Shown: piece by piece, positions 28,568 to 38,221 of the stretch
Layout: each line of letters opens with the position of its first letter
How positions within the stretch are numbered: position 1 is the stretch's first letter
Source: Flavicella sp.
GTDB lineage: Bacteria > Bacteroidota > Bacteroidia > Flavobacteriales > Flavobacteriaceae
Direction of reading: 5' to 3'
Assembly (NCBI RefSeq): GCF_029238425.1
Contig: NZ_JAQWGB010000190.1
Span: forward strand, 1-64,000
DNA: 64,000 bases
The notes under the pieces: model-generated
Seen by the model: only the letters and a program-made list of their open reading frames with translations
Databases searched by the model: none
What the model was told of the DNA's origin: nothing
Translations under genes and position numbers: made by a program

Positions 28568-30097
28568 CTATCGTTCAAATTTAAAACGATACTGTAAATA
28601 CTGATAAGCATCTCTTGGTAATACTTTGATCCACTTTTTATGCTTTAAGAACCATTTAATTTGTTCAGAGATAAGTCCTTTTTGCAAGTAAGCTGCAACA
28701 AAAGGATGTACATGTAATGCAATCTTTTTGTTTTTGTTTTTACTTGCCATAATTCTATTAAGTTCAACATTAAACTTATCCACCATTACAATAGGAGCTT
28801 CAACTTCCCCATTAATATTAGGGTTTGGCTCTTTTGTTTTGATGTTAGTTTCAGCACGAACTCTTTGTCTAGTAATTTGAATCAAACCAAATTTACTTGG
28901 AGGAAGAATTTTATGTTTCGTTCTGTCTAAAGACATCTCTTGTTTTAAATGATCGTAAAGTTTTTGTCGATTTTCATTTGAGTGTAAATCGATAAAATCT
29001 ACAACAATAATCCCTCCCATATCGCGTAATCTCAATTGACGCGCAATTTCTGTAGCTGCAATTAAGTTTACTTCCAAAGCATTTTCTTCTTGAGAATTTG
29101 CTTTGTTGGAGCGATTACCACTATTTACATCAATAACATGAAGTGCTTCGGTATGTTCTATCACCAAATAAGCACCTTTACTCATAGAAACAGTTTGTCC
29201 AAATGCCGATTTGATTTGTCTTTCAATCCCGTATTTTTCAAAAATAGGAGATTTGCCTTCGTGCATTTTTAAAATTGACTGCTTTTCTGGGTAGATTTCT
29301 TGTAAATAATCGTTGATTTCTTCAAACAAAGTGTCGTCGTTTGTAACGATACTTGTAAAAGATTCATTTAAAACATCTCGTAAAATAGAAGATGCTCTGT
29401 TCAGTTCACTCAATACTTTGGTTGGAGTTTGTGCATTAGGAATTTTCCCACACATTTCTTTCCAACGTTCTAATGAGTTCTGTAAGTCTTTGTCTAATTC
29501 GGCTACTTTTTTTCCTTTAGCAACTGTTCTTAAAATAACTCCAAAACCAGCAGGTTTAATGCTCTTAGCAAGACGTTTTAATCTGTCTTTTTCTTTTGGA
29601 TCTTCAATTTTTTGTGAAACAGATACTCTTTTAGAAAAAGGTACCAAAACTAAATATCTACCGGCTATAGAAATCTCTGAACTAATTCTAGGACCTTTTG
29701 TAGATATGGGTTCTTTTACAATCTGTACGAGTACATTTTGTTTTGATTTTAGAACTTGATCAATACTTCCGCTTTTTTCAATGTCTTTCTCAAATTGGAA
29801 GTTTTTTAAAGTGTAATCTTTGTAATTACCTGTACTTACTTTTTTCATGAATTTTGATAACGAATTCACTTGTGGCCCTAAATCATGGTAATGTAAAAAT
29901 CCATCTTTTGGATATCCTACATTTACAAATGATGCATTTAGACCAGATAATATTTTTCCTGTTTTGGCGACAAAAATATCTCCAACAGAAAATTTATTAT
30001 TGTTTGTTTCGTTATTAAATTCAATAAGTTTACCATCTTTTAGTAGAGCAAAATCAATATCAGATGAATTTGAACGTATTATCAATTCTAGTTTCAT
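28568..30097 (-). CDS. rng: Ribonuclease E/G family protein
   Basis: NVGYPKDGFLHYHDLG (S1-like), AYLVIEHTEALHVIDVNSG, LRDMGGIIVVDFIDLHSNENRQKLYDHLK. Confidence 0.95.
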   Translation of the reverse strand: MKLELIIRSNSSDIDFALLKDGKLIEFNNETNNNKFSVGDIFVAKTGKILSGLNASFVNVGYPKDGFLHYHDLGPQVNSLSKFMKKVSTGNYKDYTLKNFQFEKDIEKSGSIDQVLKSKQNVLVQIVKEPISTKGPRISSEISIAGRYLVLVPFSKRVSVSQKIEDPKEKDRLKRLAKSIKPAGFGVILRTVAKGKKVAELDKDLQNSLERWKEMCGKIPNAQTPTKVLSELNRASSILRDVLNESFTSIVTNDDTLFEEINDYLQEIYPEKQSILKMHEGKSPIFEKYGIERQIKSAFGQTVSMSKGAYLVIEHTEALHVIDVNSGNRSNKANSQEENALEVNLIAATEIARQLRLRDMGGIIVVDFIDLHSNENRQKLYDHLKQEMSLDRTKHKILPPSKFGLIQITRQRVRAETNIKTKEPNPNINGEVEAPIVMVDKFNVELNRIMASKNKNKKIALHVHPFVAAYLQKGLISEQIKWFLKHKKWIKVLPRDAYQYLQYRFKFER

Positions 30098-30252
30098 TCC
30101 GAATAGTTTTAACTACATAAGAATATATAATTCTTACATAGATGGATTAAATTTAATACAGGGTAAATACCCTAATGAAATTTTAATTTCTTAAAATTTC
30201 TTTTTCAATGAACGGCTCTTGCCATAAAGAGCAAGAAAAAGTAATTATAAAA

Positions 30253-30342
30253 TTACTTTTTCTTGTGTCTATTAGCTCTTGCTCTTTTCTTACGTTTGTG
30301 CGTAGAGATCTTTGCTCTCTTTCTTTTTTTACCACTTGGCAT
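30253..30342 (-). CDS. 29-aa highly basic protein resembling AURKAIP1/COX24 (mS38/bS22-like) family
   Basis: Minus-strand ORF MPSGKKRKRAKISTHKRKKRARANRHKKK*, between rng and HU; too short for the ORF track. Confidence 0.82.
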   Translation of the reverse strand: MPSGKKRKRAKISTHKRKKRARANRHKKK

Positions 30343-30403
30343 AACTTTTCTGTTTTATAAATCTGATTGTTTCACAGATTTGGTTAATAATTTGTTCAGT
30401 AAT

Positions 30404-30694
30404 TTATTTTACTAATACGTTGTTCTTTACTCCTTCTGCAAAAGTTTTTGCAGGTTTAAATGCTGGGATGTTGTGCGCAGGAATTTTTATTGTTGTGTTC
30501 TTAGAAATGTTTCTTCCTGTCTTTTCTGCTCTAGTTTTGATAATAAAACTACCGAAACCTCTTAAGTAAACGTTATCTCCTTGCTCTAAAGCTCCTTTCA
30601 CTTCGCTCATAAATGCCTCAACTGTTGCTAAAACATCTGCTTTTTCAATACCTGATTTGTCTGAAATACTTGATACAATATCCGCTTTTGTCAT
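30404..30694 (-). CDS. HU family DNA-binding protein
   Basis: MTKADIVSSISDKSGIEKADVLATVEAFMSEVKGALEQGDNVYLRGFGSFIIKTRAEKTGRNISKNTTIKIPAHNIPAFKPAK. Confidence 0.97.
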   Translation of the reverse strand: MTKADIVSSISDKSGIEKADVLATVEAFMSEVKGALEQGDNVYLRGFGSFIIKTRAEKTGRNISKNTTIKIPAHNIPAFKPAKTFAEGVKNNVLVK

Positions 30695-30828
30695 CTTAAT
30701 CTAATTTCTAATGTGTTGTTATGTTTTTTTAAGGCTGCAAATATATGACAATAAATCAATTTCAAAAAGCTAAATCATTAAAATTTAATACAATAAATAT
30801 AGTATTATTGCATAAATAAAAATATTTC

Positions 30829-31887
30829 ATGTCTTTTTGTAACTTATTGGAATCGTGGTATTTGTCCGTGAATAGGGATTTACCATGGAGAAAAAATAAA
30901 AATCCTTACTCGGTTTGGCTGTCCGAAATCATACTTCAACAGACAAGAGTAGCGCAAGGAACTGCTTATTACCATAAATTTTTAGAAAATTTCCCTACGG
31001 TTGCTGATCTAGCAAATGCGGATGAAAGTCTTGTTTTAAAATTATGGCAAGGCCTTGGTTATTATTCTAGAGCGAGAAATTTACATTATTCTGCTAAGTT
31101 AATTATGGAGGAGTATAATGGTGAATTTCCGAGTACTTATATAGAGTTAATGAAGTTGAAAGGAGTAGGCGATTACACCGCATCTGCCATAGCTTCTATT
31201 TGTTTTAATGAACAAACTGCAGTGGTTGATGGTAATGTATACAGAGTATTGGCTCGTTATTTTGGCATCAGTACACCCATAAATTCTACGCAAGGAATAA
31301 AAGAGTTCAAACAATTGGCGCAATCTTTATTAGAAACCGATAATCCTGGACAGTACAATCAAGCCATAATGGATTTTGGAGCCTTGCAGTGTACACCGCA
31401 AAATCCGGATTGTGATACGTGTCCACTAGCCGGTGGTTGTGAAGCTTTGAAGAAGAATTCAATCAATCAGTTGCCCGTAAAGGATAAGAAGATAAAAATA
31501 AAAAAGAAATATTTTAATTTTATTGTGTTGCTGACTCCCAACGACAAAGTGATTCTGTCCAAAAGAGAAGGGAAGGGAATCTGGCAAAATTTATATCAGT
31601 TTCCTTTGCTGGAATCAGACAATACTTTGGATTTAGAAGCGTTGGTAGAAAGAGCTGATTTTAATGAGTTGTTTGAGGGTGATGTGCATTCCATAAAATT
31701 GTTCAATAATAAAGAGTGGGTGCATAAATTGTCGCATCAGCATTTACATACCCAGTTCTGGGTGGTTGAAGCAGCGAGTGGGCATTCAGATTTGATACCT
31801 TTGGAGTCTTTATCAACGTATGCAGTTCCAAGATTGGTAGAGAAATTTATCGAGAGTTTTGATTTTAATAAGGCATTAGAAATATAA
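30829..31887 (+). CDS. mutY: A/G-specific adenine glycosylase
   Basis: RDLPWRKNKNPYSVWLSEIILQQTRV, GVGDYTASAIASICF, 4Fe-4S Cys pattern CTPQNPDCDTCPLAGGC. Confidence 0.97.
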   Translation: MSFCNLLESWYLSVNRDLPWRKNKNPYSVWLSEIILQQTRVAQGTAYYHKFLENFPTVADLANADESLVLKLWQGLGYYSRARNLHYSAKLIMEEYNGEFPSTYIELMKLKGVGDYTASAIASICFNEQTAVVDGNVYRVLARYFGISTPINSTQGIKEFKQLAQSLLETDNPGQYNQAIMDFGALQCTPQNPDCDTCPLAGGCEALKKNSINQLPVKDKKIKIKKKYFNFIVLLTPNDKVILSKREGKGIWQNLYQFPLLESDNTLDLEALVERADFNELFEGDVHSIKLFNNKEWVHKLSHQHLHTQFWVVEAASGHSDLIPLESLSTYAVPRLVEKFIESFDFNKALEI

Positions 31888-31951
31888 AAACAAAGCTCTA
31901 AAGGTTTTGAAAACAGTTTTTTTAGTATTTTTGATATAGAGTAAGCAGATT

Positions 31952-32362
31952 ATGGCAGGAACATTGAATAAGGTAATGCTGATTGGGCATTTGGGAGATG
32001 AAGTGAAAACTCACTATTTTGAAGGAGGAAACTGTATTGCAAGATTCCCTTTGGCTACCAATGAATCTTATACAAATAAAGAGACTGGAGCTAAAGTTAG
32101 CCATACAGATTGGCACAATATAGTTGTCAAAAATAAACTTGCTGAAATTTGCGAGAAGTACCTAAAGAAAGGAGATAAAATCTATTGCGAAGGTAAATTG
32201 AAAACACGTCAGTGGGAGCAGGAGGGTATCAAAAAATACACTACTGAAATTCATGTGGTTGATATGACTTTTTTATCGACAAAAGGAACAACGAATAATG
32301 AATCAAACCCTGCTATGAAAAATGAAGAAACAAAGGAAATCAATGATGATTTGCCATTTTAA
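31952..32362 (+). CDS. ssb: Single-stranded DNA-binding protein
   Basis: MAGTLNKVMLIGHLGDEVK...DWHNIVVKNKLAEICEKYLKKGDKIYCEGKLKTRQW...INDDLPF. Confidence 0.97.
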   Translation: MAGTLNKVMLIGHLGDEVKTHYFEGGNCIARFPLATNESYTNKETGAKVSHTDWHNIVVKNKLAEICEKYLKKGDKIYCEGKLKTRQWEQEGIKKYTTEIHVVDMTFLSTKGTTNNESNPAMKNEETKEINDDLPF

Positions 32363-32381
32363 TTAAATTTTAAATATAAAG

Positions 32382-33674
32382 TTGGACCCAGAACCCATTA
32401 TCACATTTTTAAATTCAGTACCATGGTATCTAGTATTAGATATAGTGGTTTTAATCGGTTTGCTGATTCTTTCAGCAATGATTTCAGGAACTGAAGTAGC
32501 CTTTTTTTCTTTGTCAAAAACAGCTTTAGACGAACTTGAAAAATCTAAAGAATCGAAAGGGGAGCTAGCCTTAAAATTATTAGCCAGACCTAAAAAATTA
32601 TTAGCAACCATACTGATTACTAATAATTTCATCAATATTTTAATTGTACTATTGTTTTCATTCTTGGGAGCTGAGCTTCTTGGGAATATGGATGAGAATT
32701 TTCGATTTTTTATAGAGGTGATTCTTATTACCTTTCTTATTTTGTTGTTTGGAGAGGTGCTTCCTAAAGTATATGCCACTAGAAATTCATTGAGTTTTAC
32801 TCTGTTTATGTCGGGGCCAATTGCGATTTTGAATAAATTTCTTTCTCCGTTAAGTGCTATGCTAACGGGTTTGACTGGGATTGTTGAGAGTAGGCTTGGT
32901 AAAAAGAATACAAATTTATCAGTAGAAACTTTATCCCAAGCTCTTGAGCTGACTTCTGACGATGCTACAACCAAAGATGAAAAAAATATTTTAGAAGGAA
33001 TTGTCGCTTTTGGTAGTACGGAAACTGTACAGGTGATGAAGCCTAGAATTGACATTTTTGCCATTTCTGATGAGTTGCCATTTGCAGAAATGTTGGAGAA
33101 AATTATTGAAAATGGATTTTCTAGGAACCCAGTATATCACGATAATATTGATGAGGTGATTGGGGTTTTGTATGCAAGAGATTTGATGCCTCATATCACA
33201 AAGAAAGATTTCAATTGGCAAACTCTGGTAAGAGCTCCATTTTTTGTTCCAGAAAATAAAAAATTGGATGATTTGTTGGCTGAGTTTCAAGAGAAGAAAA
33301 ATCACTTGGCCATTGTAGTTGATGAGTACGGAGGGACCAGTGGTTTGGTTACCTTGGAAGATGTTATTGAAGAAATTGTTGGGGAGATAAGTGATGAGTA
33401 TGATACAGATGACTTAGTTTATTCTAAGATTGATGCTTCAAATTATGTCTTTGATGGAAAAACAGCGCTAAAAGATTTTTATAAAGTATTGAATATCGAC
33501 TCTGAGTTATTTGAGCCTTTTAAAGGGGAATCGGAAACTATTGCAGGTTTCATTTTAGAGATCACAGGTAGATTTCCTAGAAGAGACGAAAAGATAAATT
33601 TCGAGAATTTTGTTTTTTCTGTGGAAGCGGTTGATAGAAAAAGAGTAAAACGTGTTAAAGTAACTTTAGTATAG
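32382..33674 (+). CDS. gldE: Gliding motility-associated protein GldE (CNNM/CBS/CorC-type)
   Basis: CNNM TM domain, FGEVLPKVYATRN, VDEYGGTSGLVTLEDVIEEIVGEISDEYD; adjacent to gldD, mutY and ssb. Confidence 0.93.
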   Translation: MDPEPIITFLNSVPWYLVLDIVVLIGLLILSAMISGTEVAFFSLSKTALDELEKSKESKGELALKLLARPKKLLATILITNNFINILIVLLFSFLGAELLGNMDENFRFFIEVILITFLILLFGEVLPKVYATRNSLSFTLFMSGPIAILNKFLSPLSAMLTGLTGIVESRLGKKNTNLSVETLSQALELTSDDATTKDEKNILEGIVAFGSTETVQVMKPRIDIFAISDELPFAEMLEKIIENGFSRNPVYHDNIDEVIGVLYARDLMPHITKKDFNWQTLVRAPFFVPENKKLDDLLAEFQEKKNHLAIVVDEYGGTSGLVTLEDVIEEIVGEISDEYDTDDLVYSKIDASNYVFDGKTALKDFYKVLNIDSELFEPFKGESETIAGFILEITGRFPRRDEKINFENFVFSVEAVDRKRVKRVKVTLV

Positions 33675-34234
33675 TGAGAAGTTTTGTTTTTTTGATAATT
33701 ATGTTGATTGCTTTAGGATGTAAATCGGATGTGCAGCCTAAGCCAAATGCTTATTTAAGGTTGGATTATCCAGCGCCTGCATATTTGAATTTTGCTAAAA
33801 AAGAGTACCCTTTTACTTTTCAGTATTCAAGCAAAGCAAAAATTATTAAAAAGAAAAGATTTTGGCTCGATGTATATTATCCAGAATTGAATGCAACAGT
33901 AGTGTTGTCTTATGCTCCTGTCCAGGATAATTTGAATCTTTTATTCAAAGATGCAGAAAAGCTAACTTTTAAACATATGATTAAGGCAGATGATATTCAG
34001 GCAGTGCCTTATGAGAACTCAGAATCTAAAGTGTTCGGGAAAATGTTTGAAGTGTATGGGGATGCAGCTACTCAAATTCAATTTCATGCGACGGATTCTG
34101 TTAAGAATTTTATGACTGGAGCCTTGTATTTTTATGCGAAGCCAAATTATGATTCTATCATGCCCGCTGTGCATTATTTAAAAAATGATATGATCAGGTT
34201 GATGGAGACTTTGGAATGGAAAGAGTTAGATTAG
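33674..34234 (+). CDS. gldD: Gliding motility lipoprotein GldD
   Basis: IALGCKSDVQPKPNAYLRLDYPAPAY; GTG start overlaps the gldE stop. Confidence 0.92.
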   Translation: MRSFVFLIIMLIALGCKSDVQPKPNAYLRLDYPAPAYLNFAKKEYPFTFQYSSKAKIIKKKRFWLDVYYPELNATVVLSYAPVQDNLNLLFKDAEKLTFKHMIKADDIQAVPYENSESKVFGKMFEVYGDAATQIQFHATDSVKNFMTGALYFYAKPNYDSIMPAVHYLKNDMIRLMETLEWKELD

Positions 34235-34986
34235 AAAAACCAAAGTTTTATAGCCATACCCGAAACGACTACCAAAAGAAAGTATTTTATAAATCCATCT
34301 CCTTTTGTTACGGAGTACCTACTAGCAAACCATGCACCGATAGAAGTGCCTATTGCTAAAGTGAGACCGTATTTCCAATGTATTTTGTCGTTGATGGCAA
34401 ACAATACAACTGCTGCAATGGTATAAATAAAAACAACGGTTACTTTGGTGGCGTTTGATTTTACTAAAGAGAATTTATTGATCGTCGGTAGGAGTAATAA
34501 GATAATAAAACCGATACCTGCATTTATAAAACCTCCATATATTCCAACAAAAAAGAAGGTCAAGATAGAAATCCATAAATGTTTACCTGTTGTTTTTTCT
34601 GTAATTTCTTTTGGTGTTTTTCGCTTTTTTTGGAATACAATCAAGCAAACAACTACAATCATAATAATCGACAGAATTTTATTGAATAATTCCCCTTTGA
34701 TATCGATGGCAATTTGAGCACCAATTATCGAACCAAGAAAGGCTGAACATCCAACATAGATGCTAAAAGGGAAGGTGGATATTCCTTTGCTTTGGAAACC
34801 TGAAATAGCTGTTCCGGTTTGAAATAAAATAGCAATTCTATTGGTTCCATTAGCTACACTTGGCGGAAGTCCTAAAAATATTAAAAAGGGAAGTGTAATT
34901 AAAGATCCACCACCAGCAAGGGTGTTTATGATACCGGCCAAAAAGCCAACGATGACTAAAATTATCCAATTATACGCTTCAAGCAT
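34231..34986 (-). CDS. Sulfite exporter TauE/SafE family protein
   Basis: GFLAGIINTLAGGGSLITLPFLIFLGLPPSVANGTNRIAI. Confidence 0.93.
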   Translation of the reverse strand: MLEAYNWIILVIVGFLAGIINTLAGGGSLITLPFLIFLGLPPSVANGTNRIAILFQTGTAISGFQSKGISTFPFSIYVGCSAFLGSIIGAQIAIDIKGELFNKILSIIMIVVVCLIVFQKKRKTPKEITEKTTGKHLWISILTFFFVGIYGGFINAGIGFIILLLLPTINKFSLVKSNATKVTVVFIYTIAAVVLFAINDKIHWKYGLTLAIGTSIGAWFASRYSVTKGDGFIKYFLLVVVSGMAIKLWFF

Positions 34987-35130
34987 CTTGTTTTTTAGGC
35001 AAATCTATTGAATTCTTTTTCGAATTCATTTTTGTTTCAAAAAAATATGCGATTTAATATTGGGTAAAAAATTTGTTTTCAGAGAGTTAATTTTGAGGAG
35101 TAAAAAAAACTAAAAAAAAACCACAAAAAG

Positions 35131-35162
35131 TTTGAAGTAATTGTAAAATGAGTGTATATTTG
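35131..35162 (+). promoter_or_regulatory. Bacteroidota-type promoter of tRNA-Ser
   Basis: TTTG (35131-35134), 20-bp spacer, TATATTTG (35155-35162). Confidence 0.75.
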
Positions 35163-35196
35163 CATCCGCATTCAGGGAATACCTGATGAGACACTT

Positions 35197-35284
35197 GGAG
35201 AATTGGCAGAGTGGTCGAATGCGGCAGTCTTGAAAACTGTTGAGGGTCACACCTCCGGGGGTTCGAATCCCTCATTCTCCGCCA
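35197..35284 (+). tRNA. tRNA-Ser (UGA), CCA encoded
   Basis: GGAGAATTGGCAGAGTGGTCGAATGCGGCAGTCTTGAAAACTG...GTTCGAATCCCTCATTCTCCGCCA; long variable arm; anticodon TGA in CTTGAAA. Confidence 0.96.
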
Positions 35285-35304
35285 TAAGATTTAAAAATCT
35301 TATT

Positions 35305-35338
35305 AAAACCCCATAAACTTAATGTTTATGGGGTTTTT
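35305..35338 (+). terminator. tRNA terminator
   Basis: aaaaccccataaac-ttaat-gtttatggggtttttt. Confidence 0.85.
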
Positions 35339-35383
35339 TATTTTCATTTAAATACAATCAAATACATATAAATGCAATACTAA

Positions 35384-35429
35384 GGTGTCACTTAAGGTGT
35401 CACTTTGGGTGTCACCTCAAACTGACACC
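35384..35429. repeat. Three phased GGTGTCAC direct repeats (12-bp period) plus an inverted TGACACC
   Basis: GGTGTCAC at 35384, 35396 and 35408; TGACACC at 35423-35429; between the tRNA terminator and integrase. Confidence 0.8.
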
Positions 35430-35524
35430 TCGATATTCATTTAACCCAATGTTTACCTAGCCTTAACGTTTTCAAACTATCATTTTATTTAAGTTTAATT
35501 AATATAGTTTAAAACAGTATTAGC

Positions 35525-36766
35525 ATGTTACAATCCATTACAACCTTGTTTTACATCAAAAGAAGTAAAATAGATGCAGAAGGAAAATCAATGATTTACT
35601 TGAGAGTAACCATCAACCAAAAAAGAGCTGAGGTCAGCACAAAATTAAAAGTACATATTGATAAGTGGTGTACCAGTACTTCAAAAGGTTTAGGTAGATC
35701 TTCAGAAATCAGAATTCTAAACAATAAATTAGAGAAAATAAATACTAATATTCTCGATTTGTACGAACGCCTGAGATTAAAAAACAGCAAGGTTAGTTCG
35801 CGTGAATTGGTAGATGTTTTCCAAGGAAAAGTAGAACACGAAAAAATGCTCATTAAAATTTTCGACGATCATAATAAAATGGTCGAAAAATTAGTGGGTA
35901 AAGATTTTGCTCCAGGAACACTTGAAAGGTATAAAACAGCACGCATGCATGTGTTCAATTATTTAAATCACGAATATAAACTCGATGATATTCCGGTTGT
36001 AAAAGTAGATTTAAAATTCATCAATGGTCTGGAGTATTATTTAAAAACCGAACGTGATTGTGGTCACAACACAACGGTAAAATATATCACCAATTTTAAA
36101 AAAATTATCCGAATTGCAAAAGCCAACGAATGGATAGAAAAAGACCCTTTCTACAACTGGAAGTCTAGATTGAAAATTGTAGACAGAGAATTTTTATCAC
36201 AGTTAGAATTGCAAAAACTCATTGATAAAGAATTTGAAAACGAGCGCTTAGAAAGGGTAAAAGATTTTTTTCTGTTCAGTTGCTTCACTGGCTTGGCTTA
36301 TGTGGATGTTAAAAAATTAAAACATAACGATATAGTAATAGGCATAGATGGTGAAAAATGGATTGATATTTCACGTAAAAAAACAGCTACAAAAAGTAGA
36401 GTTCCATTGTTAACTATTCCTAAAATTATCATCGATAAGTACAAAGACCATCCCTTGGTGGTAAACAATGATATGGTGCTTCCTATGTTGAGCAATCAAA
36501 AAATGAATTCATATTTAAAGGAGATTTCTGATGTGGCAGGGATCAATAAAAACCTCACCTATCACTTGGCGCGCCATACCTTCGCAACAACGGTAACTCT
36601 GTCCAATGGTGTACCGATGGAATCTGTAAGTAAAATGCTTGGGCATAAGTCTATAAAAACCACCCAACATTATGCTAAAGTACTAGATGTAAAAGTTAGT
36701 AATGATATGCAATTATTAAAATCTAAAATAGAAGGAGATACTACTAATTTTAGTGATATAGGTTGA
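35525..36766 (+). CDS. Tyrosine-type site-specific integrase
   Basis: FFLFSCFTGLAYVDVKKLK, YHLARHTFATTVTLSNGVPMESVSKMLGHKSIKTTQHYAKVL. Confidence 0.96.
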   Translation: MLQSITTLFYIKRSKIDAEGKSMIYLRVTINQKRAEVSTKLKVHIDKWCTSTSKGLGRSSEIRILNNKLEKINTNILDLYERLRLKNSKVSSRELVDVFQGKVEHEKMLIKIFDDHNKMVEKLVGKDFAPGTLERYKTARMHVFNYLNHEYKLDDIPVVKVDLKFINGLEYYLKTERDCGHNTTVKYITNFKKIIRIAKANEWIEKDPFYNWKSRLKIVDREFLSQLELQKLIDKEFENERLERVKDFFLFSCFTGLAYVDVKKLKHNDIVIGIDGEKWIDISRKKTATKSRVPLLTIPKIIIDKYKDHPLVVNNDMVLPMLSNQKMNSYLKEISDVAGINKNLTYHLARHTFATTVTLSNGVPMESVSKMLGHKSIKTTQHYAKVLDVKVSNDMQLLKSKIEGDTTNFSDIG

Positions 36767-36856
36767 TGACTTTGAAGAAAGCAAGCCTCTTTTAAATTAC
36801 TGTTATCAAATAGTTAACGCCTTGAATTTTATCATTATTTACATTTGTTTAGTGTC

Positions 36857-37708
36857 ATGAAAAAGATAAAGAATTTTACCCCTATTTTCGATCATAAGAT
36901 GCTTGAAATAGAAAATCAAGATTTGGATACTATTGACGCTATTCGTTTAAAAATTAATTTTGCAAGTGTTTTTTACAAAGAAGCGTACCAACATATGCGA
37001 GCTATAGACTTTGGCACTACACAAGAAGAGATTTATTTTTTCAAACACGTAAAACCGCATATTATCGGTACCCTAAAATTTTTGAATCGTAAATTAAATT
37101 ATTTACACGACACTTCTTGGCTTACTGGTGTTTGCAGGGAGCAATATTTGAAAAATAAATTAGAGAAAATCAACAACTTCAAAAAAGACAATAATGACCT
37201 GTATTATTATTTGAAATTTGATAGTGAATCTTTGGACGAATTTTATTTTTTAAGAACAAATAACAACGATTTATTTCATCACCCAAAAGAATATTTAGAT
37301 GAGTCTATCATTCACGGTTCTAGCACCTATTATAGCAACCTGGTTACTAAAATTTATTATTACAGGTTGCAAGGGGAATATTTTAAAGACGAATTGATAA
37401 GATTTGAAAACATAAAAAATGGTATTGAGGTTAAAAATTCGGATTGCAATTTACCAGAATTAGAATGGACAGAAACAAAAAGAGCACTTTTAGAAATGGT
37501 CAAATCATTGCATAAGGTAAAAGCTATAAATAACGGTGATATTTCACTTCAAGCTTTGATAGATGTCTTTAGTAAACTCTTTAATATCGATATGAAAAAT
37601 CACTATAAAATATTTTCTGAGATCAAACAACGAAGCGGTGAGCAGTTGACTTTCCTAGAAAAACTAAAAGAGAGCTTACAAGAAAGCATTGATCTGTACG
37701 ATGCGTAA
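36857..37708 (+). CDS. RteC-domain protein
   Basis: QEEIYFFKHVKPHIIGTLKFLNRK; C-term LHKVKAINNGDISLQALIDVFSKLFNIDMKNHYKIFSEIKQRSGEQLTFLEKLKESL; likely start MKKIKNF. Confidence 0.82.
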   Translation: MKKIKNFTPIFDHKMLEIENQDLDTIDAIRLKINFASVFYKEAYQHMRAIDFGTTQEEIYFFKHVKPHIIGTLKFLNRKLNYLHDTSWLTGVCREQYLKNKLEKINNFKKDNNDLYYYLKFDSESLDEFYFLRTNNNDLFHHPKEYLDESIIHGSSTYYSNLVTKIYYYRLQGEYFKDELIRFENIKNGIEVKNSDCNLPELEWTETKRALLEMVKSLHKVKAINNGDISLQALIDVFSKLFNIDMKNHYKIFSEIKQRSGEQLTFLEKLKESLQESIDLYDA

Positions 37709-37720
37709 TATAATGTAACC

Positions 37721-37893
37721 TTACCCACAGGTTCCGTAGTAATATTTTAAGTTTAATCACTCCCATAAAACTCAAAAAGGCAATAAAAACACCCTTGTTT
37801 TATGGGAGTATTTTATCAATTTCTAAAAAATATTGATAAAAAAATAGTACGGTAGGTTACCCTCAGGTACTGTGCATAGTATTTTAAACTGTT
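37721..37893. repeat. Two related about 35-bp repeats flanking a 13-bp-stem hairpin
   Basis: ttacccacaggttccgtagtaatattttaagttt (37721) versus ttaccctcaggtactgtgcatagtattttaaact (37857); hairpin ACTCCCATAAAAC (37759-37771) / GTTTTATGGGAGT (37797-37809). Confidence 0.6.
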
Positions 37894-37948
37894 TCAAATT
37901 TGTAAAACGATAGTCAAATCATTACAAATTTAAAAACCTTTAAAAATT

Positions 37949-38221
37949 ATGCCTACATCAATTATCACAACAGACGACTTAAGAGAATTTAAAACCGAAT
38001 TATTAGAAGATTTCAAAAGCCTAATTGAACTTAAAAAAAATCAAGAAAAAAATCGCTACCTAAAATCTGCAGAAGTAATGAAATTGTTAAGTATAAGTGC
38101 TGGTACTTTACAGACATTTCGAATCAATGGAACCATACCATACTCAAAAGTCGGTGGTATTATTTTTTACAAGTACCAAGATGTAATAGATATTGTTGAT
38201 CAGAATAAAATTACAAACTAA
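37949..38221 (+). CDS. Helix-turn-helix (excisionase-like) protein
   Basis: RYLKSAEVMKLLSISAGTLQTFRINGTIPYSKVGGIIFYKYQDVIDIV. Confidence 0.87.
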   Translation: MPTSIITTDDLREFKTELLEDFKSLIELKKNQEKNRYLKSAEVMKLLSISAGTLQTFRINGTIPYSKVGGIIFYKYQDVIDIVDQNKITN

